Source: Streptomyces ochraceiscleroticus
GTDB taxonomy: Bacteria > Actinomycetota > Actinomycetes > Streptomycetales > Streptomycetaceae
Length of the DNA stretch: 64,000 bases
Assembly (NCBI RefSeq): GCF_000720485.1
Contig: NZ_JOAX01000005.1
Location: forward strand, 186,001-250,000
Direction: 5' to 3'
Shown in pieces: positions 53,025 through 61,722 of the stretch (its first letter is position 1; every line of letters begins with the position of its first letter). Under the pieces are notes generated by a model. The model was not told where the DNA came from. It did no database searches and worked only from the letters and a program-made list of their open reading frames with translations. The position numbers and the translations under genes were made by a program.

Positions 53025-53777
53025 ATGACTGAGCAGGACAACGCCAAGGTCGCCCTCATCACGGGCGCCAGCCGCGGCATCGGGTACGGCATCGCCGAGG
53101 CCGTGCTCGCGCGCGGCCACCGCGCCGTGATCACCGGCCGCAACGAGGACGCCCTCAAGGAGGCCGTCGAGAAGCTCGGCGCCGACCGGGTGATCGGTGT
53201 GGCAGGAAAGGCGCACGACGAGGCCCACCAGGCGGCCGTCGTCGAGCAGGCCATGGAAGCCTTCGGCCGGGTCGACTACCTCGTCAACAACGCCGGTACG
53301 AACCCGGTGTTCGGGCCGATGGCCGAGCTGGACCTCGCGGTCGCCCGCAAGGTCTACGAGACCAACGTGGTCTCCGCGCTCGGCTTCGCCCAGCAGACGT
53401 GGAAGGCGTGGCAGAAGGACAACGGCGGGGCGATCGTCAACATCGCGTCCATCGCGGGCGTCTCGGCGTCGCCGTTCATTGGCGCGTACGGCATGAGCAA
53501 GGCCGCGATGATCAACCTCACGCAGCAGCTCGCGCACGAGTTCGCGCCCGGCGTGCGGGTGAACTCGATCTCGCCCGCCGTGGTCAAGACGAAGTTCGCG
53601 GCGGCGCTGTACGAGGACCGCGAGGCGGAGGCGGCGGCGCAGTACCCGATGGCGCGGCTCGGCGTACCGCAGGACATCGGCGGCGCCGCGGCGTTCCTGC
53701 TGTCCGACGACGCCGGCTGGATCACCGGTCAGAACCTCCTCATCGACGGCGGGCGCTTCCTGAACGCGGGGGTCTGA
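53025..53777 (+). CDS. Short-chain dehydrogenase/reductase
   Basis: A 250-residue classical SDR: TGASRGIGYGIAEAVL, NNAGTNPVFGPM, the catalytic set in NIASIAGVSASPFIGAYGMSKAAM, and a C-terminal DDAGWITGQNLLIDGGRF. Coenzyme preference and substrate cannot be told. Start ATG 53025 follows AAGGGATCGG. Second gene of the SDR operon, ended by the hairpin at 53843. Confidence 0.9.
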   Translation: MTEQDNAKVALITGASRGIGYGIAEAVLARGHRAVITGRNEDALKEAVEKLGADRVIGVAGKAHDEAHQAAVVEQAMEAFGRVDYLVNNAGTNPVFGPMAELDLAVARKVYETNVVSALGFAQQTWKAWQKDNGGAIVNIASIAGVSASPFIGAYGMSKAAMINLTQQLAHEFAPGVRVNSISPAVVKTKFAAALYEDREAEAAAQYPMARLGVPQDIGGAAAFLLSDDAGWITGQNLLIDGGRFLNAGV

Positions 53778-53842
53778 GCGAGTCCGAGCGACTGAGGGGC
53801 TGATGGCCCCTCCCGTACTCTCCGCTGGATGCGGAGTTCTGC

Positions 53843-53882
53843 TGCCGGTGGCGGCGGTCCCGAGGGGCCGCCGCCACCGGCA
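53843..53882 (+). terminator. Strong hairpin terminator after SDR operon
   Basis: A perfect 15-bp stem, TGCCGGTGGCGGCGG at 53843-53857 and its complement at 53868-53882, with a 10-base loop and followed by TTT. Lies 66 bp after the SDR stop and before ung. Confidence 0.85.
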
Positions 53883-54025
53883 TTTCCGCGTCGTGGCGAG
53901 GTGTCCGTGGTGAGTTGTCCCGTGGCGAGTTGTCCACAGGCTGAGGCCCGGCGGGACGCGTTGTCAGTGGTCGCCGGTAGGTTCTCCAGTGAGAGATGCG
54001 GAACCAACCGGAGGTCGTTGACGTG

Positions 54026-54703
54026 ATGCCCGACATGCTGCCCGAGTCCTGGCGCGGCGTACTCGGCGAGGAGCTGACCAAGCCCTATTTCCAGGAGCTG
54101 ACGGCCTTCGTCGAGGAGGAGCGCGCCCGGGGGCCGGTCTACCCGCCGCGCGAGGAGGTCTTCGCCGCGCTGGACGCCACGCCGTACGACCGGGTGAAGG
54201 TGCTCGTCCTCGGCCAGGATCCGTACCACGGCGCGGGCCAGGGGCACGGCCTGTGCTTCTCGGTGCGCCCCGGCGTCAGGACCCCGCCGTCCCTGCGCAA
54301 CATCTTCAAGGAGATGCACGACGAGCTCGGCACCCCGATCCCCGACAACGGCTATCTGATGCCCTGGGCCGAGCAGGGGGTGCTCCTGCTGAACGCGGTG
54401 CTGACCGTGCGGGCCGGCGAGGCCAACTCCCACAAGGGCAAGGGCTGGGAGAAGTTCACCGACGCGGTGATCAGGGCGGTGGCGAGCCGGCCCGACCCGG
54501 CGGTGTTCGTGCTGTGGGGGAACTACGCGAAGAAGAAGCTGCCGCTGATCGACGGACAGCGGCATGTGGTCGTGCAGGGCGCGCATCCCTCGCCGCTCTC
54601 CGCGAAGAAGTTCTTCGGCTCGCGCCCCTTCACGCAGATAAACGACGCGGTCGCGGCCCAGGGCCACACACCGATCGACTGGCGCATTCCGAACCTGGGC
54701 TGA
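54026..54703 (+). CDS. ung: Uracil-DNA glycosylase, family 1
   Basis: A 225-residue repair enzyme removing uracil from DNA. The water-activating motif is VLVLGQDPYHGAGQGHGLCFS, the uracil-binding region is LLNAVLTVRAGEANSHKGKGW, and the DNA-intercalating loop is GAHPSPLSAKKFFGSRPF. Length matches the family. ATG 54026 is chosen; the adjacent GTG 54023 lies eight bases after GGAGG and is equally possible. Confidence 0.97.
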   Translation: MPDMLPESWRGVLGEELTKPYFQELTAFVEEERARGPVYPPREEVFAALDATPYDRVKVLVLGQDPYHGAGQGHGLCFSVRPGVRTPPSLRNIFKEMHDELGTPIPDNGYLMPWAEQGVLLLNAVLTVRAGEANSHKGKGWEKFTDAVIRAVASRPDPAVFVLWGNYAKKKLPLIDGQRHVVVQGAHPSPLSAKKFFGSRPFTQINDAVAAQGHTPIDWRIPNLG

Positions 54704-54760
54704 GCGAGCCTTTGGCGGGGGCGGCGGTACGGGGGGCGAGCGGCCTCGGCTGAGCGGGAC

Positions 54761-54945
54761 CTCGTCGGGCGCGGGGGTGGTACGGGGGCGCGGGCGGCGT
54801 CGGGTGCGGTGGCGTCCCGGCGGACCACCGGCGGCTGGCGAATGTTTGTGGTGCTCGCCGGGCCGGGGTGTTCGCCCTGCGGGGTCTCGTCGGGCGCGGA
54901 GGCGGTACCGGGGGCCGCGGGCGGCGTCGGGCGCGGGCGCGTCTC
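54761..54945 (+). repeat. Imperfect direct repeat in a G-rich non-coding stretch
   Basis: Units beginning CTCGTCGGGCGCGG at 54761 and 54886, each about 60 bases, with several mismatches and a short insertion. They fill most of the gap 54704-55058, where I see no gene. Confidence 0.5.
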
Positions 54946-55058
54946 GGTGGGCTGTGGGGGTCGGGGCCGTCTGGGGGGCTCGTCGTGCCGGGGGTGCGGG
55001 GCGCGGTTAGCGTCGGGGGAGTAGGTGGTGAGGCGGCGTACGGACGCGGGAGAGCGCA

Positions 55059-55544
55059 GTGGGACAGAGACGGCACGGGGCGACGGCCGGGTACGGCGTC
55101 CTGACCAGGATCGGGCAGGCCGTCATGCTGCACCGCGGCGGCGACCGGGAGGAGGCCCGCCGGCGGATGTCCGTCCTGTGGCAGGAGCTCGGCCCGCGCG
55201 CGGACGCCTACCACCGCTGCACGCTCGCGCACTATCTGGCCGACACCCAGGACAGCCCTTTGGAGGAACTGCGCTGGGACCTGCGGGCGCTGAGTGCGGC
55301 TCAGGGCAGCCGGGGCCACGCGGATGCCGGCCGGACCGAGCTGCGGGCGCTGCTGCCCGCGCTCCATCTCGACCTCGCCGCCGACTACGCCCGGCTCGCC
55401 CGGCACTCCGAGGCCCGCTGGGAGCTGGGCCGCGCCCGTACGGCGCTGGACGCCCTGCAGGACGACCCGCACCGCCAGGGCATCCGGGCCGACATCGAAC
55501 GCCTCCAGCGACGACTGGACCGCGCGGGCGGCCACCGCTCCTAG
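55059..55544 (+). CDS. Hypothetical helical (TPR-like) protein
   Basis: A 161-residue, all-helical protein, rich in Arg, Ala and Leu (RIGQAVMLHRGGDREEARRRM, LDLAADYARLARHSEARWEL, RTALDALQDDPHRQGIRADI). The helix pairs recall tetratricopeptide-type scaffolds, but no family is certain. ATG 55059 lies in GAGCGCAGTG without a strong ribosome site. Possible protein-binding role. Downstream to 55,750 the sequence is low-complexity. Confidence 0.65.
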   Translation: MGQRRHGATAGYGVLTRIGQAVMLHRGGDREEARRRMSVLWQELGPRADAYHRCTLAHYLADTQDSPLEELRWDLRALSAAQGSRGHADAGRTELRALLPALHLDLAADYARLARHSEARWELGRARTALDALQDDPHRQGIRADIERLQRRLDRAGGHRS

Positions 55545-55752
55545 CGGGCGGTCGCCGTTCCCTTTGCGGGCGGTCCGACGGGCTGGCCCACCACCGTTCC
55601 TGGCGGGCGGCTGACGGGCGGCCCGCCACCGTTCTTGGCGGTGGGTGCCCGGGGGCGGCCGCGGCCGTTGCCGGCGGGCTGCCGCCCGGTCGGTGCGTCA
55701 AGGCGCCCGTCGGCGGGTCAGGCCCCGGTCGGTGCGTCAGTCGACCGGGCAG

Positions 55753-55802
55753 CGCGTCAGGCGAGCCGACGGCGCGTCAGGCGAGCCGGCGGCGCGTCAG
55801 GC
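55753..55802 (+). repeat. 20-bp tandem repeat
   Basis: CGCGTCAGGCGAGCCGACGG at 55753-55772, repeated with one change at 55773-55792 and partly at 55793-55802. It runs into the 3' end of the DinB gene. The stretch 55545-55752 before it holds looser GGCGG-rich repeats and no gene. Confidence 0.7.
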
Positions 55803-56312
55803 GCCCGTGTCGCCGTCCAGGCGTTCGCGGAGGAAGTCCGCGTGGCCGTTGTGGCGGGCGTACTCCTCGATCATGTGGAGGTAGATCCAGCGCAGCGTCA
55901 GTTCCTTGCCCGGCAGCCGTCCCGGCGCCGGCTCGTCCAGCGTGCGGCCCTCGGCGGCCTTGACGGCCAGCTCCGTCTCCGCCTGCCACGTGGCCAGGGC
56001 CTCCGCCGCGGTGTCCTGCTCGCCGAAGTGCCAGTCGCGGTCCCAGTCCTCCTCGTCGCAGTAGATCCACGGGAGGTCCTCGCCGGTCATGATCCGCCGG
56101 AACCAGTGCCGCTCCATCTCCGCCATGTGGCGCAGCAGGCCGAGCAGGGTCAGCTCGGAGGGCGGTACGGAGGGCGTGCGCAGCTCTTCTTCGGTGAGTC
56201 CCGCGCACTTGGTGGCCAGCGTCGCGCGGTGGTAGTCCAGCCAGCGCACCATTTGCGTGAGTTCGTCGCCGGTGCCGATGGGGATGGTGCGTGCTGGATC
56301 GGATGTTGTCAT
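55797..56312 (-). CDS. DinB-family (DUF664) protein
   Basis: A 171-residue four-helix-bundle protein of the DinB/YfiT-like superfamily. Typical parts: MVRWLDYHRATLATKCAGLTEEELRT, LLRHMAEMERHWFRR with a metal-type histidine, and the C-terminal RWIYLHMIEEYARHNGHADFLRE with two more histidines. Many such proteins are mycothiol-linked thiol transferases; three spaced histidines support a metal site. Start ATG 56312 (MTTSDP). Confidence 0.88.
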   Translation of the reverse strand: MTTSDPARTIPIGTGDELTQMVRWLDYHRATLATKCAGLTEEELRTPSVPPSELTLLGLLRHMAEMERHWFRRIMTGEDLPWIYCDEEDWDRDWHFGEQDTAAEALATWQAETELAVKAAEGRTLDEPAPGRLPGKELTLRWIYLHMIEEYARHNGHADFLRERLDGDTGA

Positions 56313-56429
56313 GCCGCCCAGCATGGCCGTTCGCCCGCGCGGCGACCCGGTTTTTCCCGGTTCGGTCCGCGCGGCCCGCAATTTTGCGCCAGCCTGCGGT
56401 GGGGGTGCGCGATGGGCGGCCGAAGCGGT

Positions 56430-57068
56430 TCAGGAGTGCCGGCCGGGAGCGGAGCCCAGCATGCCGTTCAGCAGCTCGGAGCAGCCGGCCCGGAGCTCGG
56501 CGCGGGCAGGGACCGCGGCCTGCAACTGGCCTGCCGTACCCGAGAACAGCACCCCGTCGCACCACGCCACCAGCGAGCGGGCGTGCCGCTGCGGATCGGC
56601 CGACCCGGCCGCCGCGAGCAGCCCGGCCAGCGCCTCGCGGAAGGCGCTGCCCGCCCGGTCGTAGACGGCCCGCAGCTCCGGCCGCCGGGTGGCCTCCAGC
56701 GCCAGCTCGTACCGGGCGATCAGCAGCTCGCGGTGGCGGGTCAGCGAGCGGTGCAGGGCGAGCGCGAGCAGGTCGGCGAGCGCGTCCGGGGACGGCGTGC
56801 CGGGGGCCGACTCGGCCGGAGTGAGCAGCGCGGCCTCCCGCTCCGCCAGCCGGCCGACCGCCGTCTCCAGCAGCGCCGCGCGCGTACGGGCCAGGTTCGA
56901 CGTGGAGCCCTGCGGCAGCCCGGCCGTCTCGTCGACGGCACGGTGCGTCAGCCCGCGCATACCGCGCTCGGCGAGCAGCGCGAGCGCGGTATCGGCGATC
57001 AGCTCCCGCCGGCGAGCGGCGCCGGACCGGGAGGAGCGGGAGGAGGGGGCCGGGGTGCGGTCGTTCAT
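56430..57068 (-). CDS. TetR-family repressor of the divergent monooxygenase
   Basis: A 212-residue regulator. HTH: RRRELIADTALALLAERGMRGLTHRAVDETAGLPQGSTSNLAR near residues 18-60; the C-terminal part resembles TetR_C families with LLAARYEL-like helices. It faces the FAD monooxygenase gene across a 98-bp gap that holds two matching palindromes, the classic arrangement of a repressor controlling itself and a neighbour gene. Confidence 0.93.
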   Translation of the reverse strand: MNDRTPAPSSRSSRSGAARRRELIADTALALLAERGMRGLTHRAVDETAGLPQGSTSNLARTRAALLETAVGRLAEREAALLTPAESAPGTPSPDALADLLALALHRSLTRHRELLIARYELALEATRRPELRAVYDRAGSAFREALAGLLAAAGSADPQRHARSLVAWCDGVLFSGTAGQLQAAVPARAELRAGCSELLNGMLGSAPGRHS

Positions 57069-57091
57069 GGGAGGCGAGCCTACAGGTCGGG

Positions 57092-57105
57092 ACTACGGAT
57101 GTAGT
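57092..57105. promoter_or_regulatory. TetR operator, site A
   Basis: ACTACGGATGTAGT, half-sites ACTAC/GTAGT, 24 bp upstream of the TetR start. Confidence 0.7.
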
Positions 57106-57123
57106 AGCTTGAGGGATGCGCCA

Positions 57124-57137
57124 ACTACAGGTGTAGT
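57124..57137. promoter_or_regulatory. TetR operator, site B
   Basis: ACTACAGGTGTAGT, half-sites ACTACA/TGTAGT, 29 bp before the monooxygenase ATG. Same half-sites as site A, centres 32 bp apart, about three helical turns. Confidence 0.7.
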
Positions 57138-57166
57138 CAGAGGTAGGAGCGGGGAGAAGCGCGGGT

Positions 57167-58414
57167 ATGGCCAGCGGCGATACGAGTAACCAACCCACCG
57201 CCCTCGTCATCGGTGGCGGCATCGGCGGGCTCACTGCCGCCGTCGCGTTGCATCAGGCCGGCCGCCGGGTCACCGTCCTGGAGCGTGCCCCCGCGCTCGA
57301 ACCCGTTGGCGCGGGCATCGGCCTGGCCCCCAACGCACAGCGGGCCCTCGACGCGATCGGCGCCGGCGACGCGGTACGGGCCATGGCCGCCTGGCAGTCC
57401 GAGGGGGCGCTGCGGCTCCCCGGTGGCCGGGTCCTGGCCCGTACGGACACGCGAGCGGCCGTACGGCGCTTCGGCGGCCCCGTCGTGGTCGCCCACCGCG
57501 CCGACCTGATCGGACTGCTCGCCGACCGACTGCCGGCCGGTGCGGTTCGTACCGGGATGGCCGCCACCGTGACCGACCCCGGCGACCCGGCCGACCCGCA
57601 CCACCCGGCCCACGTACGCCTGACCGCCACGGCCCCCGAAGCCCCGGGCCACCCCACCGACGACCCTGCGGGCCACCCCACCGACCTCACCGCCGACCTG
57701 ATCATCGCCGCCGACGGCATCCACTCCGCCACCCGCCGCGCCCTCTTCCCCAACCACCCGGGACCCCGCTACACCGGCCTCACCACCTGGCGTTTCGTCG
57801 TGCCCGCGCCCGCGTGCGGCGTCGACCCGCACGAGACGTGGGGGCCGGGGACGCTGTGGGGGAGCCAGCCGCTGCACGATGGGCGGGTGTACGCGTACGC
57901 GAGCGCCGTCGTGCCTGCCGGCGGCCGCGCGCCCGACGGCGAGCGCGCGGAGCTGGTGCGCCGCTTCGGCGGCTGGCACCGGCCCGTGCCCGACCTGCTC
58001 GCCGCTGTGGACCCCGCCGACGTGCTGCGCAACGACGTGTACGCGATGGATCGCCCGCTGCCCGCTCACCACCGCGGCCGGGTCGCGCTGCTCGGTGATG
58101 CCGTGCATCCGATGGCACCCAATCTGGGCCAGGGCGGTGGCCAGGCCATCGAGGACGCCATCGTGCTCGGGCTGCTCGCGGGGGCGGATGCCGACCTGGT
58201 GGCGGCGCTCGCCGAGTACAGCCGGGTACGGCTGCCCCGTACGGCGGAGGTCGTACGCCGCTCCGCCCGCGTCGCCCGCCTCACCACCTGGCGTTCGGCC
58301 CCCGCCCGCGCGCTGCGGGCCGCGCTCCTCGCCGGCACCGCCCGCCTCGCCCCCGACCTGGCGCTGCGCGCCCTGGACGGCATCGCCGACTGGTCCCCGC
58401 CCGGCAGGCCGTGA
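57167..58414 (+). CDS. FAD-dependent monooxygenase (salicylate-hydroxylase-like)
   Basis: A 415-residue group A flavoprotein monooxygenase: ALVIGGGIGGLTAAVALHQAG at residues 9-29, DLIIAADGIHSATRRALF (DG motif), and VALLGDAVHPMAPNLGQGGGQAIEDA (GD motif). It resembles 6-hydroxynicotinate/salicylate hydroxylase relatives. It is repressed in all likelihood by the divergent TetR protein. The substrate, perhaps a xenobiotic or an antibiotic, is unknown. Confidence 0.9.
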   Translation: MASGDTSNQPTALVIGGGIGGLTAAVALHQAGRRVTVLERAPALEPVGAGIGLAPNAQRALDAIGAGDAVRAMAAWQSEGALRLPGGRVLARTDTRAAVRRFGGPVVVAHRADLIGLLADRLPAGAVRTGMAATVTDPGDPADPHHPAHVRLTATAPEAPGHPTDDPAGHPTDLTADLIIAADGIHSATRRALFPNHPGPRYTGLTTWRFVVPAPACGVDPHETWGPGTLWGSQPLHDGRVYAYASAVVPAGGRAPDGERAELVRRFGGWHRPVPDLLAAVDPADVLRNDVYAMDRPLPAHHRGRVALLGDAVHPMAPNLGQGGGQAIEDAIVLGLLAGADADLVAALAEYSRVRLPRTAEVVRRSARVARLTTWRSAPARALRAALLAGTARLAPDLALRALDGIADWSPPGRP

Positions 58415-58545
58415 CTCCGCGCGGCCACGTACGCTCCCCGTACACACTCGCGCGCTCCCGCTCACCGGACCGGGGCGTCCGACCGCCACATCAGCTCGAC
58501 GCATCGCATCGACACATCAGATCGACACACCAGAGGTGAACACCC

Positions 58546-59451
58546 GTGAAGGTAGGCTGCATCGGCCTCGGCGACATCGCGCGGAAGGCGTATCTCCCCG
58601 TGCTCGGGGTGCAGCCCGGAGTCGAACTGCACGTGCAGACCCGCACTCCGGCCACCCTCGACCGGGTCGCCGACACCCTCCACCTGCCCGCGCCGCAGCG
58701 CCACGCCGACCTGGATTCGCTGCTCGCGGCGGGGCTGGACGCGGCGTTCGTGCACGCGCCGACCGTCGCGCACCCCGAGATCGTCGGTCGCCTCATAGAA
58801 GCCGGCGTGCCGACCTATGTCGATAAGCCGATTTCTTACCACTACGGCGAGAGCGAGCGGCTCGTGCGGCGGGCGGCGGACCGCGGCGTCAGCCTGGCCG
58901 TCGGCTTCAACCGCCGTTACGCGCCCGGGTACGCGCAGTGCCTGGAGCACCCGCGCGACCTGATCCTGCTGCAGAAGAACCGCGTCGGGCTGCCCGAGGA
59001 CCCGCGCACCCTCGTGCTGGACGACTTCATCCACGTCGTCGACACGCTGCGCTTCCTGGCGCCGGGGACCATCGAGGACGTGCACGTACGGGCGCGGATG
59101 CGGGACGGGCTGCTGCACCACGTCGTCCTGCACCTGTCCGGCGACGGATTCTCCGCGATCGGCACCATGAACCGGCTCAGCGGCTCCGCCGAGGAGATCC
59201 TCGACGTCTCGGGGCAGGACACCAAGCGCCAGGTGGTCAACCTCTCCGAGGTGATCGACCACAAGGGGCAGCCGAGCGTGCGGCGGCGCGGCGACTGGGT
59301 GCCGGTCGCCCGGCAGCGCGGCATCGAGCAGGCGGCGCTGGCCTTCCTGGACGCGGTACGGGCCGGGACGCTGCTGACCGCCGAGGACGCGCTGCGCACG
59401 CACGAGCTGTGCGAGCGAGTGCTCACCGAGGTGCTGGGCGGGGGCGCCTGA
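58546..59451 (+). CDS. Gfo/Idh/MocA-family oxidoreductase
   Basis: A 301-residue NAD(P)-dependent dehydrogenase. Rossmann start VGCIGLGDIARKAYLPVL, the EKP-type motif as YVDKPISYHYGESERLV, and FNRRYAPGY. It probably oxidizes or reduces a sugar-like or cyclic substrate. GTG 58546 follows AGAGGTG. Just upstream, short repeats ACATCAGCTCGAC / ACATCAGATCGAC occur. The 3' end overlaps the converging lnt gene by 29 bases. Confidence 0.88.
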   Translation: MKVGCIGLGDIARKAYLPVLGVQPGVELHVQTRTPATLDRVADTLHLPAPQRHADLDSLLAAGLDAAFVHAPTVAHPEIVGRLIEAGVPTYVDKPISYHYGESERLVRRAADRGVSLAVGFNRRYAPGYAQCLEHPRDLILLQKNRVGLPEDPRTLVLDDFIHVVDTLRFLAPGTIEDVHVRARMRDGLLHHVVLHLSGDGFSAIGTMNRLSGSAEEILDVSGQDTKRQVVNLSEVIDHKGQPSVRRRGDWVPVARQRGIEQAALAFLDAVRAGTLLTAEDALRTHELCERVLTEVLGGGA

Positions 59452-61039
59452 GAAAGCGGAGGGTGCGCGTGACGGGCTGGGTGGGCAGTTCGGTGCTCCG
59501 GTCGCCCGGCGTCCGTGCCGACGGTGGCCGCAGTGCCCGTACGCCCGTGCGCAGGCAGTATGCGGCGAGCGCGAGCAGGGCCGCGTACAGCGGCCAGTCG
59601 CCGAAGCGGACGTACGGGCTGGTGCCGTGCGCCAGCGGGAGCGTGTAGACCGCGGCGGTGGCGCGGTCGGTGCCCAGTCGGGCACCGACCGGTGCGCCGT
59701 CCGGTCCGTACACCGCGCTGACCCCGGTCAGTGTCGCGTGGACCATCGGGCGCCCGGTCTCCGCCGCGCGCAGTGCCGCCAGCGACGCGTGCTGTTCGGG
59801 CGCCCAGCTTTCCTGGAAGGACGAGGTGGAGGACTGCGCGACCAGCAACCCCGCGCCGTCGCGGACCAGGCGGCGGCTCATGTCGGGGAAGGCCGTCTCG
59901 AAGCAGACGAGCGGGCCGAACCGCAGGTCCGGTGACGCGTCCGGGCCCGCCGCCATGACGACCTGGCGGGTGCCGCGCCGGCGGTCCTCGGTGGCGGCCT
60001 TGCCGACGCTGGTCGCCCAGCCGAGCAGCGCGCGGGCCGGTACGTACTCGCCGAACGGCACCAGCCGCATCTTGTCGTAGCGGTCGCCGGTCGGGCCGTC
60101 GGGGCCGATCAGTACGGACGACTTGTAGATACCGGGGAGGCCGGCGCGCCGGGCGTCGACGTTCACCAGCAGGTCGGCGTCCACCTCGCGGGAGAGCGCG
60201 GCCAGCCGGGCGCGCAGGTCGGCGCGCTGGTTCAGGTCGGCGCCGACGCTGCTCTCGCCCCAGACCACCAGGTCCACGCCGCGGCCCGCCAGGGCACGGG
60301 TCAGCCGCTCGCCCCGCGCGAACCGGGCGTCGGGACCGGCCACCACGCCCGCCTGCACCACCGCGATCCGGGCCGTGCCGGCGGACTCGGGGCGCGGCGC
60401 CCAGGCCCACGCGGCGCCCGCCGCGACGGCGACCGCGAGCAGTCCGCCGAGCGCGGTCCGGCGGGCAGTGGGGGACAGCAGCACTACGGTCAGCGCGGTG
60501 TTCACCGCGACGAGCAGCAGCGTCAGCAGCCAGACGCCGCCGAGCGAAGCGAGCCGCAGCGCGGGCGCCACCTGCCACTGGCTCGCGCCGAGCACGCCCC
60601 ACGGCCCGCCCAGGTACTCCCAGGACCGTACGAGCTCGATCAGCAGCCAGCCGCACGGCACGAGCAGCAGCGCCGCCGCGCAGCGCGCGGGCCCCGGCCG
60701 GCCCCGCAGCAGATCGCGGACGAGCACGCCCCACGGCGCCCACAGCGCGCCGAGCAGTGCGGCCAGTACGAGCAGGAAGACGTGCAGGCTCGGCAGCAGC
60801 CAGTGGTGCACCGCCAGCATGAAGCCGGTGCCGCCCAGCCAGCCCTCCAGCGCGGCGCGCCGGGGCGTGCGGGCGGTGGCCGGCAGCGCCAGCCAGGGGA
60901 CCAGGACGACGTACGCGAGCCACCACAGCCCGGGCGCCGGGAAGCACAGGGCCGGCAGCGCGCCGGCCACCACGGCGGCGACGGCGCGCCACCGGGGGGA
61001 GCCGGGGCTCGGGTCCTTCTCGCCTGCCGGGCGGCGCAT
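59423..61039 (-). CDS. lnt: Apolipoprotein N-acyltransferase
   Basis: A 538-residue membrane enzyme adding the third acyl chain to lipoproteins. About seven hydrophobic segments fill residues 20-230; then comes the nitrilase-type domain with the E-K-C catalytic triad: VVWGESSVG (Glu), YDKMRLVPFGEYVP (Lys) and LVCFETAFPDMSRRL (Cys). Length is normal. Streptomyces often have two Lnt proteins; which one this is cannot be told. Start ATG 61039. Confidence 0.93.
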   Translation of the reverse strand: MRRPAGEKDPSPGSPRWRAVAAVVAGALPALCFPAPGLWWLAYVVLVPWLALPATARTPRRAALEGWLGGTGFMLAVHHWLLPSLHVFLLVLAALLGALWAPWGVLVRDLLRGRPGPARCAAALLLVPCGWLLIELVRSWEYLGGPWGVLGASQWQVAPALRLASLGGVWLLTLLLVAVNTALTVVLLSPTARRTALGGLLAVAVAAGAAWAWAPRPESAGTARIAVVQAGVVAGPDARFARGERLTRALAGRGVDLVVWGESSVGADLNQRADLRARLAALSREVDADLLVNVDARRAGLPGIYKSSVLIGPDGPTGDRYDKMRLVPFGEYVPARALLGWATSVGKAATEDRRRGTRQVVMAAGPDASPDLRFGPLVCFETAFPDMSRRLVRDGAGLLVAQSSTSSFQESWAPEQHASLAALRAAETGRPMVHATLTGVSAVYGPDGAPVGARLGTDRATAAVYTLPLAHGTSPYVRFGDWPLYAALLALAAYCLRTGVRALRPPSARTPGDRSTELPTQPVTRTLRFLRRPRPAPR

Positions 61040-61147
61040 GCCGTGTCCCCCTCTCGGGTCGGACGCCCAGTGTGCGCCAGGAGGGCGATCATGCCCAGGG
61101 GGCGCGGCGGCTCACGTTCAGGAGAGAGCCGTGCGGGGGAGGCCGCT

Positions 61148-61657
61148 TCACACTTTCCCGTTCGGCACCACCTGGCGCCACTTCTCGTGGACGACGACCT
61201 CCGCCAGCCGCCAGCCCTCCGGGGTGCGGTGGACGGTGAAGGCGTAGCGGCCGCCGCAGGTGTAGTTCGGTGCCATCGCGCCGTGGTCGGCGGGGGTGGC
61301 GCCGGCCGGGTCCGCGAGCCGCATCGGGTTGAGGTAGTCGGCGCGTACGGTGGCGGTGTCGCCGGGGGCGCCGTCCCGGGTGGCCAGTGCGATCCGGCGG
61401 TTGACGATCAGGTGCTGGCGGACGGGGAAGTGGCGCATCGTCTCCGAGAGCCAGCCGGCGATCTCCTCGCAGCCGCCTTCGATGCCGCCGGCCGAGCGGT
61501 AGTCCGCCCGGCCGTCCTTGGTGAACAGTTCCCGGTACGCGTCCCAGTCGCCGTCGTCGACGGCGTGGGCGTAACCGGTGATGAGGTCGTCGATCGCGAG
61601 GCGGTCCATGACGGTCGAGTGTTCGGCGCGCTGAGTCACCCTCCGAGTGTTCGGCAT
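61148..61657 (-). CDS. SnoaL/NTF2-fold protein
   Basis: A protein of up to 169 residues with an NTF2-like fold: AIDDLITGYAHAVDDGDWDAYRELFTKDGRADY near the start and GGRYAFTVHRTPEGWRLAEVVV at the end, typical of SnoaL_4 proteins. The fold proper begins at an internal ATG (61609), which may be the true start; neither has a strong ribosome site. Function unknown. Confidence 0.8.
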   Translation of the reverse strand: MPNTRRVTQRAEHSTVMDRLAIDDLITGYAHAVDDGDWDAYRELFTKDGRADYRSAGGIEGGCEEIAGWLSETMRHFPVRQHLIVNRRIALATRDGAPGDTATVRADYLNPMRLADPAGATPADHGAMAPNYTCGGRYAFTVHRTPEGWRLAEVVVHEKWRQVVPNGKV

Positions 61658-61722
61658 CGGCCGGTCGCCGCCAAGGGGCGGGACCGGCCGGTGATGTCGC
61701 GAGCCGTACGGCTGAGGCCGGA

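Noticed and set aside
55545..55802. CRISPR-like array
   Set aside because: The 20-bp units are directly adjacent without spacers and grade into low-complexity GGCGG repeats.
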